Assembly: GCA_002966495.1 (NCBI GenBank)
Contig: CP016490.1
Span: 2,790,001 to 2,854,000 of the forward strand
Direction of reading: 5' to 3'
Source: Halomonas sp. GFAJ-1
GTDB taxonomy: Bacteria > Pseudomonadota > Gammaproteobacteria > Pseudomonadales > Halomonadaceae
DNA: 64,000 nt
Shown here: piece after piece, positions 9,172-18,190 of the stretch
Layout: each line of letters begins with the position of its first letter
Position numbering within the stretch: position 1 is the first letter of the stretch
Made by a program: the position numbers and the translations under genes
The notes under the pieces: generated by a model
The model's input: the letters and a program-made list of their open reading frames with translations, nothing else
What the model was told of the DNA's origin: nothing
The model's database searches: none

Positions 9172-11925
9172 TTAGTCAGGCTGGCTCTCCAATCGGTGCA
9201 ACTGCCACTCACTTTCAGGTTCGTTTAAGCGCAACACGGCATCAACCACCTGCTCTTCCATATTGTATCGACACTTGAAGCCCAAGTGCTTCATCAAAGC
9301 CCGCATCGGATGGTTATCAACCATTATCTTCCCAATCATCTCAAGGGTGCCAATGCTGGTGCAGTAGTCGATCATTTTCTTCATCAGAAGGCTACCAATC
9401 CCCAGCCCCTGCAAGTCATCGCGAATAATCACCGAGAATTCTGTACGAATATTATCCGGATCATTCCACACTCGCACGACACCTAACATCTCTTTGCTAC
9501 CGTCATCATGCTGATGCTCGGCAATAAAGGCCATTTGTCGATCGTAGTTAATATGCGAAAGGATCGATAAATCTCGCTGGGTCAGGTTAGATTTATGATG
9601 AAAATAGCGAAAGCGAATGCTCTCTTCTGACAGCTGCCGATGGAACGTTGTGATCAATGGCGCATCTTCCGCTCGAATTGGCCTAACCTCTACCTGCCAA
9701 CCATTTTTCAGCGTTACCCACTCACGAAGTTCTTCTGGGTAAGGCATGATGGCAAAACGAGCGGGCGGTCCAAGATCCATGGCAAAATCTACGGCCAGCA
9801 TACCATCACGGTTTAACAGCAAGGGGTTAAGCTCTAGGCCGCGTAAATCACCTAAATCAGACGCCATTTGTGACAGTTTCACCAGCAGCTGGCATAAGTG
9901 CTGAATGTCCCGTTCAGGATCCGCCGAGTGCTCACGAATCAATGAGGCAGCATGTGTTCTACCCACCACATCGGCAGCCAAGCTCATATTAAGGGGAGGC
10001 AAGGCTATTTGACGGTCTGCCAAAACATTGACTTTGTAACCGCCTATACCGAAGACGATAAGCGGCCCAAAAACGGGATCACGGGTAATACCCGCGCAGA
10101 TCTGCATCGAGTGTTTACCCCGCTGCATCGGCTGCAAACAGTATTCACGGATAGCGTACTCAGGAAATTTTTCGCGCACCTTGTCGCCTAGCTGACGCAC
10201 GCCCTCCGCTACTTGCTCAGGGGTTTCTAAATCCTGCATTAAGCCGGCAGATATTTTGTGAGGGTGCTTGCGGTAGCGATAAGGTCGACAGTTACCCTCG
10301 TGGATGACTTTTAGTGCTTTGGCCCCCGGAAAGTTGTCTGATAATGCCAAAGCATCATCTGGGCTGGATAGGTAAACGCTAGGGGCCGCAGGTATGCCAT
10401 ATGCTTCCAGCACCTGGGCTGTTTCAGAATGAGTAAGCGTTTGTCTACCCTGCTCTTTGGCTTGAGTAATGAGGGCGCGACACTCCGCACGAATGGCCGG
10501 GCTGGTAGAGAACGGTAAGCTAGGAGGTATTTCTTGAAGAAGCGCCTGCACTCGCTGGTAATCCACCATATGCATAAACGCCTTAACCGCTTTTTCTGGC
10601 GATGTGTAGGTGGGGATACCTGCCACGTTACATTCGTGGCGAGCATTTAAAGCCTCTTTTAGCCCCATCCAACTAGTTAAAAGATTACGTTTAAAAGACT
10701 TGCGGTTATCAATCAATGCGTTAGCAGTAACAACCGAAGGCGCTAAACGAGTAGGTGCATGTACCACTAACACGGCATCGACATTAGCATCGTTGGTAAC
10801 GATGCTCAGCGCTTCAACAAAGCGCTCAGGTGTCGCGTTACCGCCTAAATCCACAGGATTTTCGCCAGGCTTACTCATATCTACGTGGCTTTTATGCAGT
10901 GCCGCCTGCGTTTCCTCAGTGAATTCAGCCAGCTTTCCACCCGCGCTAATCAGCTTATCAATAGCGAGCATGGCGGGGCCTAACCCATTAGATACGACTG
11001 CCAACCGATCACCGCGCAGCGGTTTCATTCGTGATAGGGTCTCAAGAGCATCTAACAGTTCATCTGAGTCGTTTACCCTCACCACGCCTGCACGGGCAAA
11101 AGCGGCGTCAAACACCACGTCACGATTGGCAATGCCTGGGGTCGGCGCCATGCCTGAAATATCTGATTGGGGAGTACGACCACTTTTAATGGCCAGCACA
11201 AGCCGGTTACGTGAGGCATCGCGCACTGAGGTCATAAAATGCTGGGCATCAGTGACACGCTCAAGGTGTAAGAGAATTGCCTGAGCAGGCGAAAACTGAT
11301 TAACGTAATCGATCAAGTCCGGCAACAGAACATCGACACTGTCTCCGACCGTGATTAAATGAGAAAACCCTACGTCTCGCCCCGCTGCCCAGTCAATCAT
11401 GGCATTGGCTAGCATACCCGACTGCCCCAAGTAAGCTACTCTACCGGCTTTTACAGGCTGGCTTGCATAAGATGCGTTGAGCTTTTTGCCAGGCACAATG
11501 AGCCCCATACATTCAGGCCCCAGCACCCGTATTCCAGACTCTCTAGCTGCTTGCAGCATCCGCTGACGAATAGAGCCTTTATTGCCTTTCTCACGATCTA
11601 AGTAGGCACCACCAGAAAGCACAAGTGCTGCTTTAACGCCGAAATGGCCGAGTTTTTTGATTAAATTCGCAACGCCTTCTATTGGCGAGCAAATAACGGC
11701 TAAGTCAGGAACTTCAGGTAACTCACTGACGTTACGTACACAATCGGCGCCAAAGACAGAGTTGTAACCTTTCAGGTTGACTGCCCAAATTTTTCCTTTA
11801 AAGCCACTTTCTTGAAGGTTATTGAGCACCAAACCGCCCAGTGAAGCTGGTTTCTCAGAGGCACCAAACACCGCTATCGTTCGAGGTTCAAAAAAATGAT
11901 GTAAGAAGCGTGTGCTCACAGACAT
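9172..11925 (-). CDS. Bifunctional acyl-CoA synthetase (NDP-forming)-like / GNAT acetyltransferase, Pat (YfiQ) type
   Basis: A 917-residue fusion. Residues 1-130 are a CoA-binding Rossmann domain (FEPRTIAVFGASEKPASLGG), followed by succinyl-CoA-ligase-like domains (LGPECMGLIVPG, AYLGQSGMLANA) and an ATP-grasp region (about 490-710). A C-terminal GNAT domain (about 735-890) has the acetyl-CoA loop LQGLGIGSLLMKKMI. This architecture is that of protein lysine acetyltransferase Pat/PatZ, which in Salmonella acetylates and silences acetyl-CoA synthetase. The gene lies well apart from the prpE-type synthetase at 55941, a plausible substrate by inference only. Confidence 0.9.
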   Translation of the reverse strand: MSVSTRFLHHFFEPRTIAVFGASEKPASLGGLVLNNLQESGFKGKIWAVNLKGYNSVFGADCVRNVSELPEVPDLAVICSPIEGVANLIKKLGHFGVKAALVLSGGAYLDREKGNKGSIRQRMLQAARESGIRVLGPECMGLIVPGKKLNASYASQPVKAGRVAYLGQSGMLANAMIDWAAGRDVGFSHLITVGDSVDVLLPDLIDYVNQFSPAQAILLHLERVTDAQHFMTSVRDASRNRLVLAIKSGRTPQSDISGMAPTPGIANRDVVFDAAFARAGVVRVNDSDELLDALETLSRMKPLRGDRLAVVSNGLGPAMLAIDKLISAGGKLAEFTEETQAALHKSHVDMSKPGENPVDLGGNATPERFVEALSIVTNDANVDAVLVVHAPTRLAPSVVTANALIDNRKSFKRNLLTSWMGLKEALNARHECNVAGIPTYTSPEKAVKAFMHMVDYQRVQALLQEIPPSLPFSTSPAIRAECRALITQAKEQGRQTLTHSETAQVLEAYGIPAAPSVYLSSPDDALALSDNFPGAKALKVIHEGNCRPYRYRKHPHKISAGLMQDLETPEQVAEGVRQLGDKVREKFPEYAIREYCLQPMQRGKHSMQICAGITRDPVFGPLIVFGIGGYKVNVLADRQIALPPLNMSLAADVVGRTHAASLIREHSADPERDIQHLCQLLVKLSQMASDLGDLRGLELNPLLLNRDGMLAVDFAMDLGPPARFAIMPYPEELREWVTLKNGWQVEVRPIRAEDAPLITTFHRQLSEESIRFRYFHHKSNLTQRDLSILSHINYDRQMAFIAEHQHDDGSKEMLGVVRVWNDPDNIRTEFSVIIRDDLQGLGIGSLLMKKMIDYCTSIGTLEMIGKIMVDNHPMRALMKHLGFKCRYNMEEQVVDAVLRLNEPESEWQLHRLESQPD

Positions 11926-12024
11926 GTCTCCCTGGGGTGGATAAGCACTGTGTACGACTTATTGAGACTGTCGCGCAAGCACCCGTGGCGATTATGGTAG
12001 TTATAATATTAACGGAGCGCTTGC

Positions 12025-12966
12025 ATGATTACTGCCTACCTTACCCATCCTGACTGTTCATTGCACCATATGGGTCCTGAACATCCTGAAAGCCCATTGC
12101 GGCTGGAAGCCATACGGGCACGTTTATCTCTTGCTGGCCTACTTCAGCAAACCATGCAGGCTGATGCACTGGGTGCTAGCGAAGAAGCACTCGCAAGAGT
12201 GCACCCCTTAAGGCATTTACGGGCGTTAGAAAAGTGCGTGCCATCTGAGGGTATTATCACCCTGGACAGTGACACCATGATGAACCCTGACAGTTTACAC
12301 GCGGCGCGTGTGGCTGCTGGCGCGGTGGTGCGCGGCGTGGATCAAGTCTTTAAACGCCAAGCTGATAATGTGTTTTGTGCTGTCCGCCCTCCTGGGCACC
12401 ATGCAGAAGCATCTGATGCGATGGGCTTCTGTTTTTATAATAACGTAGCAGTAGGTGCTGCTCATGCGCGCGCTAAATATGGTGCTAAACGCATTGCCAT
12501 TCTTGATTTTGATGTTCACCAATGCAATGGCACCATTGATATTTTTAAGAACGATCCGGAAGTATTGATTTGCACCAGCTTTCAGTATCCGTTTTACCCG
12601 TGGCGCTACCTGCGCAGCGAATGGCAGAATGTGATCAATACCCCCCTCGAAGTAGGCACCGATAGTGTCGAATTTAGGCGTGTGGTTGAACGGCGCTGGC
12701 TACCTGCGCTGCATGCTTTCAAACCAGACTTGGTGATGCTGTCGGCAGGGTTTGATGCCCATAGAGACGATCCTATGGGTGATGTTTGCCTTGAGGACGA
12801 AGATTTTTACTGGGTAACTCACTTAGCCATGGAAATTGCCGCTCTTTATGCGGAAAACCGTGTAGTGTCTGTATTAGAAGGTGGGTACAACCTTAAAACG
12901 CTTGCGAGTGGCGTTGAAGCACATTTAAAAGCACTGCTGGGTTTACCTTTCAGCACTGCGCCCTAA
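12025..12966 (+). CDS. Histone deacetylase family amidohydrolase
   Basis: A 313-residue arginase/deacetylase-fold protein. Motifs seen are the catalytic histidine pair in RPPGHHAEASDAMGFC, metal ligands in ILDFDVHQCNGT (Asp and the first His), the later Asp in SAGFDAHRDDPMG, and LEGGYN near the C-terminus. The family removes acetyl groups from lysines or polyamines using zinc. The usual DVHHGNGT is DVHQCNGT here; the metal-binding Asp and His remain. The ATG follows a GGAG site. It is divergent from the acetyltransferase gene pat, so a shared role in reversible acetylation is attractive but only positional. Confidence 0.88.
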   Translation: MITAYLTHPDCSLHHMGPEHPESPLRLEAIRARLSLAGLLQQTMQADALGASEEALARVHPLRHLRALEKCVPSEGIITLDSDTMMNPDSLHAARVAAGAVVRGVDQVFKRQADNVFCAVRPPGHHAEASDAMGFCFYNNVAVGAAHARAKYGAKRIAILDFDVHQCNGTIDIFKNDPEVLICTSFQYPFYPWRYLRSEWQNVINTPLEVGTDSVEFRRVVERRWLPALHAFKPDLVMLSAGFDAHRDDPMGDVCLEDEDFYWVTHLAMEIAALYAENRVVSVLEGGYNLKTLASGVEAHLKALLGLPFSTAP

Positions 12967-13065
12967 CACTGCATTACCCGATTCATAAGAGCAGCGCCTG
13001 TCAGCGTAGTGCAAATAGTATGTGGTACTATGCGGTTTTATTGACGTCTTCTCAACGTGACTTTT

Positions 13066-13698
13066 ATGACCGCGACTTCTGAAGAGCATGCAGCGCTGCG
13101 CATTGCATCTGGGCGAAAACCCTTTGTTGAACCCTTGCGTCTTGGAGAGCGGCTCAAGCAAATTCGCCTTGCTAATCAATGGACACTAGAAGATGTAAGC
13201 CAGCGCACGGGGCTGGCTCGCTCAACGCTCTCGAAAATCGAGAACGATCAGGTCTCGCCCACTTTTAGCGTGGTTCAAAAGCTCATTACAGGCTTGAACA
13301 TTGACCTACCCCAATTGTTTACACCACCAAAGCGTGAGCGTTACACCATGGGGCGCAGAGACCTCACACGTAAAGGTAAAGGCCAACTGCACCCTACTCC
13401 TACATACGAACATGAACTGCTAGGACACCAGCTGGCTCAAAAGCGCATGATCCCGTTTAAAACCATCGTTCGTGCGCGCAATTTTGAAGAGTATCAGCAA
13501 TGGGTACGTCACGACGGGGAAGAGTTTCTGATGGTTTTACACGGCGATATTATCCTCTACTCCGAATTTTACGCGCCCTTGGTATTAGCCGAAGGTGACA
13601 GCATCTATTTTGATAGCGATATGGGGCATGCGCTGGTGTCTACTAGCACCGATGATGCGATAGTGCTATCGGTATGCACCCACGGGGATATTGTTTAA
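13066..13698 (+). CDS. XRE family transcriptional regulator with C-terminal cupin domain
   Basis: A 210-residue regulator. Residues about 25-80 form a lambda-Cro type helix-turn-helix (LGERLKQIRLANQWTLEDVS, then RTGLARSTLSKIEN). Residues 130-208 form a cupin barrel (HDGEEFLMVLHGDIILYSE), often a small-ligand sensor. Such regulators control polyamine, amino acid or sulfur catabolism genes. The ATG at 13066 is preferred; a GTG nine bases upstream is in frame. The target is unknown, and no operator was recognised. Confidence 0.88.
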   Translation: MTATSEEHAALRIASGRKPFVEPLRLGERLKQIRLANQWTLEDVSQRTGLARSTLSKIENDQVSPTFSVVQKLITGLNIDLPQLFTPPKRERYTMGRRDLTRKGKGQLHPTPTYEHELLGHQLAQKRMIPFKTIVRARNFEEYQQWVRHDGEEFLMVLHGDIILYSEFYAPLVLAEGDSIYFDSDMGHALVSTSTDDAIVLSVCTHGDIV

Positions 13699-13741
13699 CA
13701 ATATTTAGAACTTCTTGGGCTGCACCACACCCATTTTTCTC

Positions 13742-14092
13742 TTATAAGCAGTTAGTTGGCTTAGGTAAGCCAGCCAAGCGCGCAATGCGTTTAGCTGGAC
13801 TCCCGGGAAACAACATCATCAGATAAACCGAGCGCCCTTTTTCATCGCCTAGCGCCTGCTGTACTGCTTTTACGAGTGGACGCATAGCCGGTGCCATTTC
13901 ATACCGCGCATAGAAATCACGCACAACACTGATAATCTCCCAATGCTCGACGCTTAACTCAACATCCTCAGCATCGGCTAATAAACGCGCTACCTGCTCA
14001 TCCCACTGCTCATGATCAACAAGAAATCCCTCTGGGTCGATTTTGACTTTTTTTTCCGCATCAAGATAACGGTATAAAGGTTGATCTGCCAT
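13742..14092 (-). CDS. tusE: TusE/DsrC-family sulfur carrier protein
   Basis: A 116-residue protein ending in the conserved C-terminal arm GLPKPTNCL with the penultimate cysteine that carries persulfide sulfur. TusE accepts sulfur from TusBCD and passes it to MnmA for 2-thiolation of the tRNA wobble uridine (mnm5s2U34). I place the start at ADQPLYRYLD (ATG 14092), one base after the tusB stop, rather than at the in-frame 14119. Only one conserved cysteine is present, consistent with TusE rather than dissimilatory DsrC, which has two. Confidence 0.92.
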   Translation of the reverse strand: MADQPLYRYLDAEKKVKIDPEGFLVDHEQWDEQVARLLADAEDVELSVEHWEIISVVRDFYARYEMAPAMRPLVKAVQQALGDEKGRSVYLMMLFPGSPAKRIARLAGLPKPTNCL

Positions 14093-14093
14093 A

Positions 14094-14381
14094 TTAGTAC
14101 CACGTGACAATTTGTTCATTCTGCTCAGTCAGTACAATAAACTCATCCATTTCAACCATGGGCAACCCGTTTGTGACTGCTACCTGATGAAGCCCACGGG
14201 CAGATAAGTCTTCTGCTAACAAAAAAATAGATGAGACTCCTGAATGCCACCCGTCCCAATTAGGGTACAAAGCTGCCTGCACGGCTTCTTCAATCAATAG
14301 CAGCACGTCATCTCCACTAGCAGCCTGCAACATTTGCTGGGCCGCATCGCTGTGAGGTGCTTTATTTAGGATATGTAACAT
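14094..14381 (-). CDS. tusB: Sulfurtransferase complex subunit TusB (DsrH family)
   Basis: A 95-residue protein beginning MLHILNKAPHSDAAQQML, the family start, with the acidic segment DDVLLLIEEAVQAAL. TusB is the structural subunit of the TusBCD hexamer that relays sulfur from TusA to TusE. It lies 13 bases after tusC and one base before tusE, in a single minus-strand unit. Confidence 0.9.
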   Translation of the reverse strand: MLHILNKAPHSDAAQQMLQAASGDDVLLLIEEAVQAALYPNWDGWHSGVSSIFLLAEDLSARGLHQVAVTNGLPMVEMDEFIVLTEQNEQIVTWY

Positions 14382-14394
14382 TTTCGCCGTCTTC

Positions 14395-14760
14395 TTAAAA
14401 ATTTAAAATATGAGAATACCGATTGAATAAACTGGGCAGCTCTTCTGACGGCAACAACGTCACCTTCTCAACCAACATGCTAGCGTTAATATTCAAGGTT
14501 TTAAGGGATTCAACAGGTATAAACAGTTGATTAATATCGTACATCTCCAGCATATCAATCGTCGGTAGCGTGGCTTTTTGCCCAGGCGCCCCTACCGTTT
14601 GATCTTTTAAGAGCGCAAAAACCCCTTGCCCCATAAAAAGCAAACTCACCTGCTGGCCAAAGGCAGCAGCTACTAATGCTGTATCCAGGCCTTCACGAAG
14701 TGAATTAGAGCTATGCGGGGCATGACGAATAACGATTAGCCGCTCATTTGGTGCCGTCAT
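14395..14760 (-). CDS. tusC: Sulfurtransferase complex subunit TusC (DsrF family)
   Basis: A 121-residue DsrE/F-fold protein. The N-terminal block ERLIVIRHAPHSSNSLREGLD and the central FGQQVSLLFMGQGVFAL are the DsrF signature. It forms the TusBCD relay with its neighbours. It starts nine bases after tusD and contains no cysteine, in keeping with the structural role of TusC. Confidence 0.9.
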   Translation of the reverse strand: MTAPNERLIVIRHAPHSSNSLREGLDTALVAAAFGQQVSLLFMGQGVFALLKDQTVGAPGQKATLPTIDMLEMYDINQLFIPVESLKTLNINASMLVEKVTLLPSEELPSLFNRYSHILNF

Positions 14761-14769
14761 GCGCTTCCC

Positions 14770-15159
14770 CTATGCAAAGGTAATAAATCGATCACATCGC
14801 TGCTGCAATGCCAGCAACTGCCCTAACCCCGTTAGTTCAAATGGCGCTTCCAGATTATGGTTTAGCAGGCCATGGCGTTGCGCTTCTGCCGTACTCATCA
14901 CTCCACGTCGAAGAGCTGCCGCAATACACACATCTAACGCTACGTTATGATCACGATGTAGTGCTATCCATGCTTCACGCATATTGAGCTCGTCCTGGGG
15001 AGGTGACATTAGCTGCGAGGTATTGTGCACGCCGTCCTGGTAGAAAAAAACACCCGCAATACGATGGCCTTTACTAAGGACTGCGCGGGCAAAGCGCAGC
15101 GCTGAATGCGGCGCTGCGCTGGTATAAGGCGCCCCCATGACTAACAAACCGTACTCCAT
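14770..15159 (-). CDS. tusD: Sulfurtransferase complex subunit TusD (DsrE family)
   Basis: A 129-residue DsrE-fold protein. The active cysteine is in VALDVCIAAALRRG (near residue 78), the position of the persulfide-forming cysteine of E. coli TusD. It heads the tusDCB-tusE unit, separated from yccA by an intrinsic terminator, so the tus genes probably have their own promoter in the 15160-15190 interval or depend on read-through. Confidence 0.93.
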   Translation of the reverse strand: MEYGLLVMGAPYTSAAPHSALRFARAVLSKGHRIAGVFFYQDGVHNTSQLMSPPQDELNMREAWIALHRDHNVALDVCIAAALRRGVMSTAEAQRHGLLNHNLEAPFELTGLGQLLALQQRCDRFITFA

Positions 15160-15183
15160 CGCGACCTCATCTGGTTGTCACAC

Positions 15184-15209
15184 AAAAAAGACCCTACTAG
15201 GTAGGGCCT
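15184..15209 (-). terminator. Intrinsic terminator downstream of yccA
   Basis: On the minus strand AGGCCCTAC, loop CTA, GTAGGGTCT (15189-15209) forms a 9-bp stem with one G-U pair, followed by a T run (15184-15189). It separates yccA from tusD, which follows in the same direction. Confidence 0.85.
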
Positions 15210-15250
15210 ATAAAAAGATTATTACTGGCAGTTCGAGGCTGCCGGGACGG

Positions 15251-15931
15251 TCAGTCGTTGCTCATAATGCCAAGAATAGCGAGCAGGCTGACGAACAGAT
15301 TGTAGATAGATACATACAGCGTGACGGTTGCGAGAATATAGTTAGTCTCACCGGCACGGTGCACGATCTCACTGGTTTGGTAAAGAATCGCCGCTGAAGC
15401 AAACAATACGAAACCAGCGGAAACCATTAGCGAGAGGGCGGGAATATTGAAAATTAAGCCTGCCACCATTGCCAAGATGAGGACGATAGCGCCCGCCATC
15501 AGGAAGTTGCCTAAGAAGCTAAAGTCTTTCTTAGTGGTGAGTGCTACCGCAGAAAGGCCAATGAACGTCAGACCGGTCATTGCCAGCGCGTTCATAATCA
15601 AAGCACCGCCATTAGGCAGGGTTAAGTAAGCTGAGATAATTGGCCCAAGGGTAAACCCCATAAAGCCTGTGAACGCGAAGGTTGACAATAAACCAGCGGC
15701 CGAATTAGCCGTTTTGTGCACCAAAAACATCAGACCGTAGGCACCGATGAAGAACACAAAAATGTTCATTCGCTCAATACCCATCGCAACTGAAGCGCCA
15801 GCCATCACTGCCGAAAATAGCAACGTCATGGCAAGCAAGGCGTAAGTACTACGTAGCACCTTGTTTGATTGAGCACCGCTAACCGCACTACCCGTTTGCG
15901 ATCTTGCCGCGTGAGAATCGTTAAAAGCCAT
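15251..15931 (-). CDS. yccA: BAX inhibitor-1 / YccA family membrane protein
   Basis: A 226-residue polytopic protein with about seven membrane segments, the UPF0005/BAX inhibitor-1 fold. Typical features are VLRSTYALLAMTLLFSA near the N-terminus, GLMFLVHKTANS, TGFMGFTLGPIISAYL, and an acidic residue near the C-terminus. In E. coli YccA is a substrate and modulator of the FtsH protease. E. coli also keeps yccA next to tusE, and the same neighbourhood is seen here with the rest of the tus genes in between. Confidence 0.92.
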   Translation of the reverse strand: MAFNDSHAARSQTGSAVSGAQSNKVLRSTYALLAMTLLFSAVMAGASVAMGIERMNIFVFFIGAYGLMFLVHKTANSAAGLLSTFAFTGFMGFTLGPIISAYLTLPNGGALIMNALAMTGLTFIGLSAVALTTKKDFSFLGNFLMAGAIVLILAMVAGLIFNIPALSLMVSAGFVLFASAAILYQTSEIVHRAGETNYILATVTLYVSIYNLFVSLLAILGIMSND

Positions 15932-16115
15932 CGTTCTTGCTCCCTAATGATAATACTAACAACGGACAAGGATGCCGTTACCAAGTTCCAGACGCAAGTA
16001 TTTGTCTTCCACGCTACCTTGCTTAATACGCCCACTCCTTAATAGACATTGACGATACTTACCTTTCATCGGTCAATTAGACACGATAAATGCGCCAAGA
16101 AATCCCTACTTTCGT

Positions 16116-16388
16116 TTGCCTTCTTGGCTTTTCTATTCCGACCTAACCTGCCTAGAACTTACCTCTACTGAGAAAGGTATTGCCTATGAAGTAGATGGGG
16201 AAGCTTTCGAGGGCTGCTTTGTTTTAGCAGGTGACGAGGCCAAAGGCAGCGTTTTAATCTGGAATAGCCTAGATAATTACAAGCGCCAGCAAGGCTGGTA
16301 TGCCGGTAGTCGAGAGAAACGATCAGCATACCGACGGACGTTCATGGGAAACATTTATCCAGTGGTTGAGGTACTGACCGATTCTTGA
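16116..16388 (+). CDS. Hypothetical protein
   Basis: An open frame of up to 90 codons from a TTG, not recognised. It has protein-like composition with a repeated aromatic/acidic pattern (GIAYEVDGEAFEGCFVLAGDE, then a WYAGSREKRSAYRR stretch) and no membrane segment. No good ribosome-binding site precedes the TTG. An ATG at 16090 in another frame reads only a short peptide, so an upstream frameshift or a start inside the frame is possible. Confidence 0.45.
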   Translation: MPSWLFYSDLTCLELTSTEKGIAYEVDGEAFEGCFVLAGDEAKGSVLIWNSLDNYKRQQGWYAGSREKRSAYRRTFMGNIYPVVEVLTDS

Positions 16389-16464
16389 ATTTTTTAACAG
16401 TGCCCGAGGGACACTAGCACGCAACGCGTCTAAATCTCTCGACCAACGTTACTATTCATTCACA

Positions 16465-16632
16465 TTAACTTTGCTCAGTTTCTTCCTCGACATCATCTTC
16501 CCTGAGGGGTGTAGCTGCAGGTGTCACTGCTTGTCGAGCATCTTGAGCATTGTACAAACGAGCATCAAGCATGTTCAAAACCGCCAACTGCGCAAATAAT
16601 ACTGCAAAGCAGAGCACAAGACCTTTCAACAT
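16465..16632 (-). CDS. Small single-pass membrane protein, hypothetical
   Basis: A 55-residue protein. The start at ATG 16632 is chosen because AAGGA lies eight bases upstream; the frame is open further upstream but without a site. Residues 3-20 form one hydrophobic helix (LKGLVLCFAVLFAQLAVL). The tail is hydrophilic and ends in an acidic run (EDDVEEETEQ). Family not recognised. Confidence 0.55.
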   Translation of the reverse strand: MLKGLVLCFAVLFAQLAVLNMLDARLYNAQDARQAVTPAATPLREDDVEEETEQS

Positions 16633-16809
16633 GGCGATTTTCCTTAGTGGGCTAACAAAATCTACGCATAGGCGGATAATAGCCCAACCCCCACAGAAAT
16701 CAACGACCAAATGAAAAGCGTTTTTTCTTAGCTCTTAGCCCCTAACTTAGTCAGCTTCTCTCTTTACTCCACCTGACACTACCCCAGTAAAAACAGAAGT
16801 CGGTGGATA

Positions 16810-16992
16810 TTATTTTTTCACCGTAACTTTTTGTAAATCCTCAACATTTATCTCATCAGGCAAGTCTGCTTCATTGGCGGGTATCCACACTGGGGACACG
16901 TCGCTATCTTCTCGGCCATCATCAAAGATATGCCCTGATATACGATAAACAACTCGCTCCTCGCGGTCATCCCATGCATAAATACGATCCAT
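16810..16992 (-). CDS. Small acidic hypothetical protein
   Basis: A 60-residue acidic, soluble protein starting MDRIYAWDDREERVVYRISG, with GGGAGGG five bases before the ATG, so translation is likely. It has no known motif and lies just downstream of a decayed GGDEF gene on the same strand. Confidence 0.55.
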   Translation of the reverse strand: MDRIYAWDDREERVVYRISGHIFDDGREDSDVSPVWIPANEADLPDEINVEDLQKVTVKK

Positions 16993-17009
16993 TTCACCCT
17001 CCCCAACCT

Positions 17010-17367
17010 TTAATGACCATGTTCATCATTAATGACCTTAAAATAATCAAGGTCAATAAATACCATTAAGAGTGTTGCGCCCTGCTCCCTACTTTGATTA
17101 AAACGCTCTTGTAACTGCTCCTCTAGCCACCCTCGATTTGCCAAATTGGTAAGGGCATCTGTAAGGCTGCGTACTCCTAGATCGTTCTGGCGCTTGCGTA
17201 ATGTCGCCAACTCTTCTTACTGTTGGCCTGACCGACCGTTCAGGAGCAATGTTTGCCCAAATAGACGTTGTTGGGCTTCTGCTAATAACGCTTCGTTATC
17301 AGAGTGATGTTACGGCCTCCGTGATGGCCGCATCTTCTGCTCCCTGGGGCAAGTCGCGGAAAAACAC
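17010..17367 (-). pseudogene. Broken GGDEF (diguanylate cyclase) gene fragment
   Basis: Reading the minus strand gives FFRDLPQGAEDAAITEAV, then after a frameshift near 17300 DNEALLAEAQQRLFGQ, then an in-frame TAA near 17219, then EELATLRKRQNDLGVRSL leading into a GGDEF-domain start (LTDALTNLANRGWLEEQL) and VFIDLDYFKVINDEHGH. It stops before the catalytic GGDEF loop. Both ends and at least two internal lesions make it non-functional. The 3' end abuts the 60-residue gene at 16810-16992. Confidence 0.75.
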
Positions 17368-17369
17368 GA

Positions 17370-17903
17370 TCAAGTTTTAATGTATTCACCGGAAAGCGTT
17401 ACCCCAACACATGTCTTTTGACGTCGAGAAACTTCGAACTCATGCTGAAAACGATGGCGAAACAGCGAACGATTAGGCAACGTGGCGAGCGAATCATAAT
17501 ACTGTAATCGCTCGATCTCCTCTTCCGACGCTTTTTGCTCAGAAAGATCATGAAACATTGCAATAAAATTGCGGGTCTTTCCCTCTTCATCCACCAGGCG
17601 GTCAATACTCATTAATTTAGGAAATACAGCACCATCCTCACTGCGATCCCATATCTCGCCTTCCCAGTGTAATTCTTTATTTAAAGCGGCCCACATCTTA
17701 CGGTCGAACTCGGGGCCATGCCGACCTGACTTGGAAATCGATGGTTTTTTACCGATGACATTCTTGAGCTTGTATCCCGTTATTTTCTCATAGGCTGGAT
17801 TGGCATAGAGAATGCGATTATCAGCATCAGTGATAGCGACTGAATTACAGAATAATTGCGATAGATAAGGTTTTTTTGCAAACAAGTGGAGTTCGACTTG
17901 CAT
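17370..17903 (-). pseudogene. Truncated PAS-GGDEF sensor gene
   Basis: A 177-codon frame. It begins inside a PAS domain (NSVAITDADNRILYANPAYE, YEKITGYKLKNVIGKKPS) with the PAC tail FIAMFHDLSEQKASEEEIE. It then enters a GGDEF domain (YYDSLATLPNRSLFRHRFQH) and is cut after about 30 residues, ending VTLSGEYIKT. It is joined directly to the other GGDEF fragment, so a recombination or deletion between two signalling genes is likely. The 5' part of the original gene is also absent. Confidence 0.75.
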
Positions 17904-17983
17904 AATGCGAGCCAGTTAACTATGGAGTGGGAAAGAGCATCGAGTGAGTGGGAGGCTAGTTCTGGAACACATCGCACGCTTCT

Positions 17984-18178
17984 TTAAAGACTAAGCGTCC
18001 GTATTGCGATGGGAAGCTGCAGATCTTTTGAAGCATGCAGTTTATCGCCATCGCTAATACCTGCACCGTAGAGTTCAATCAGGTGTCGAGCGGCAGGGCT
18101 CGGGAACAGCGCCATGCCTAACGCACAACCAAGACGCCCCCGAAATTCCGGGGGCGTTGGTGTGGCTAGGCTCTCAAT
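17984..18178 (-). pseudogene. Possible C-terminal gene remnant, family unknown
   Basis: A 64-codon stretch without a convincing start reads like coding sequence (FRGRLGCALGMALFPSPAAR, then HLIELYGAGISDGDKLH, ending LQLPIAIRTLSL). It lies between the truncated PAS gene and the dioxygenase on the same strand and contains the hairpin at 18134-18157. I do not recognise it. It may be the tail of a deleted gene or chance. Confidence 0.3.
18134..18157. terminator. GC-rich hairpin downstream of the dioxygenase gene
   Basis: ACGCCCCCG (18134-18142) and its perfect complement (18149-18157) enclose a 6-base loop, 33 bases after the dioxygenase stop on the minus strand. No T tract follows, so this is at best a weak or factor-dependent terminator. 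Confidence 0.45.
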
Positions 18179-18190
18179 TTACCAAGAGTG

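Noticed and set aside
12025..12966. Inactive deacetylase because DVHHGNGT is changed to DVHQCNGT
   Set aside because: The metal-binding Asp and His and the catalytic HH pair remain, and Q at this position occurs in active members, so no claim of inactivity is made.
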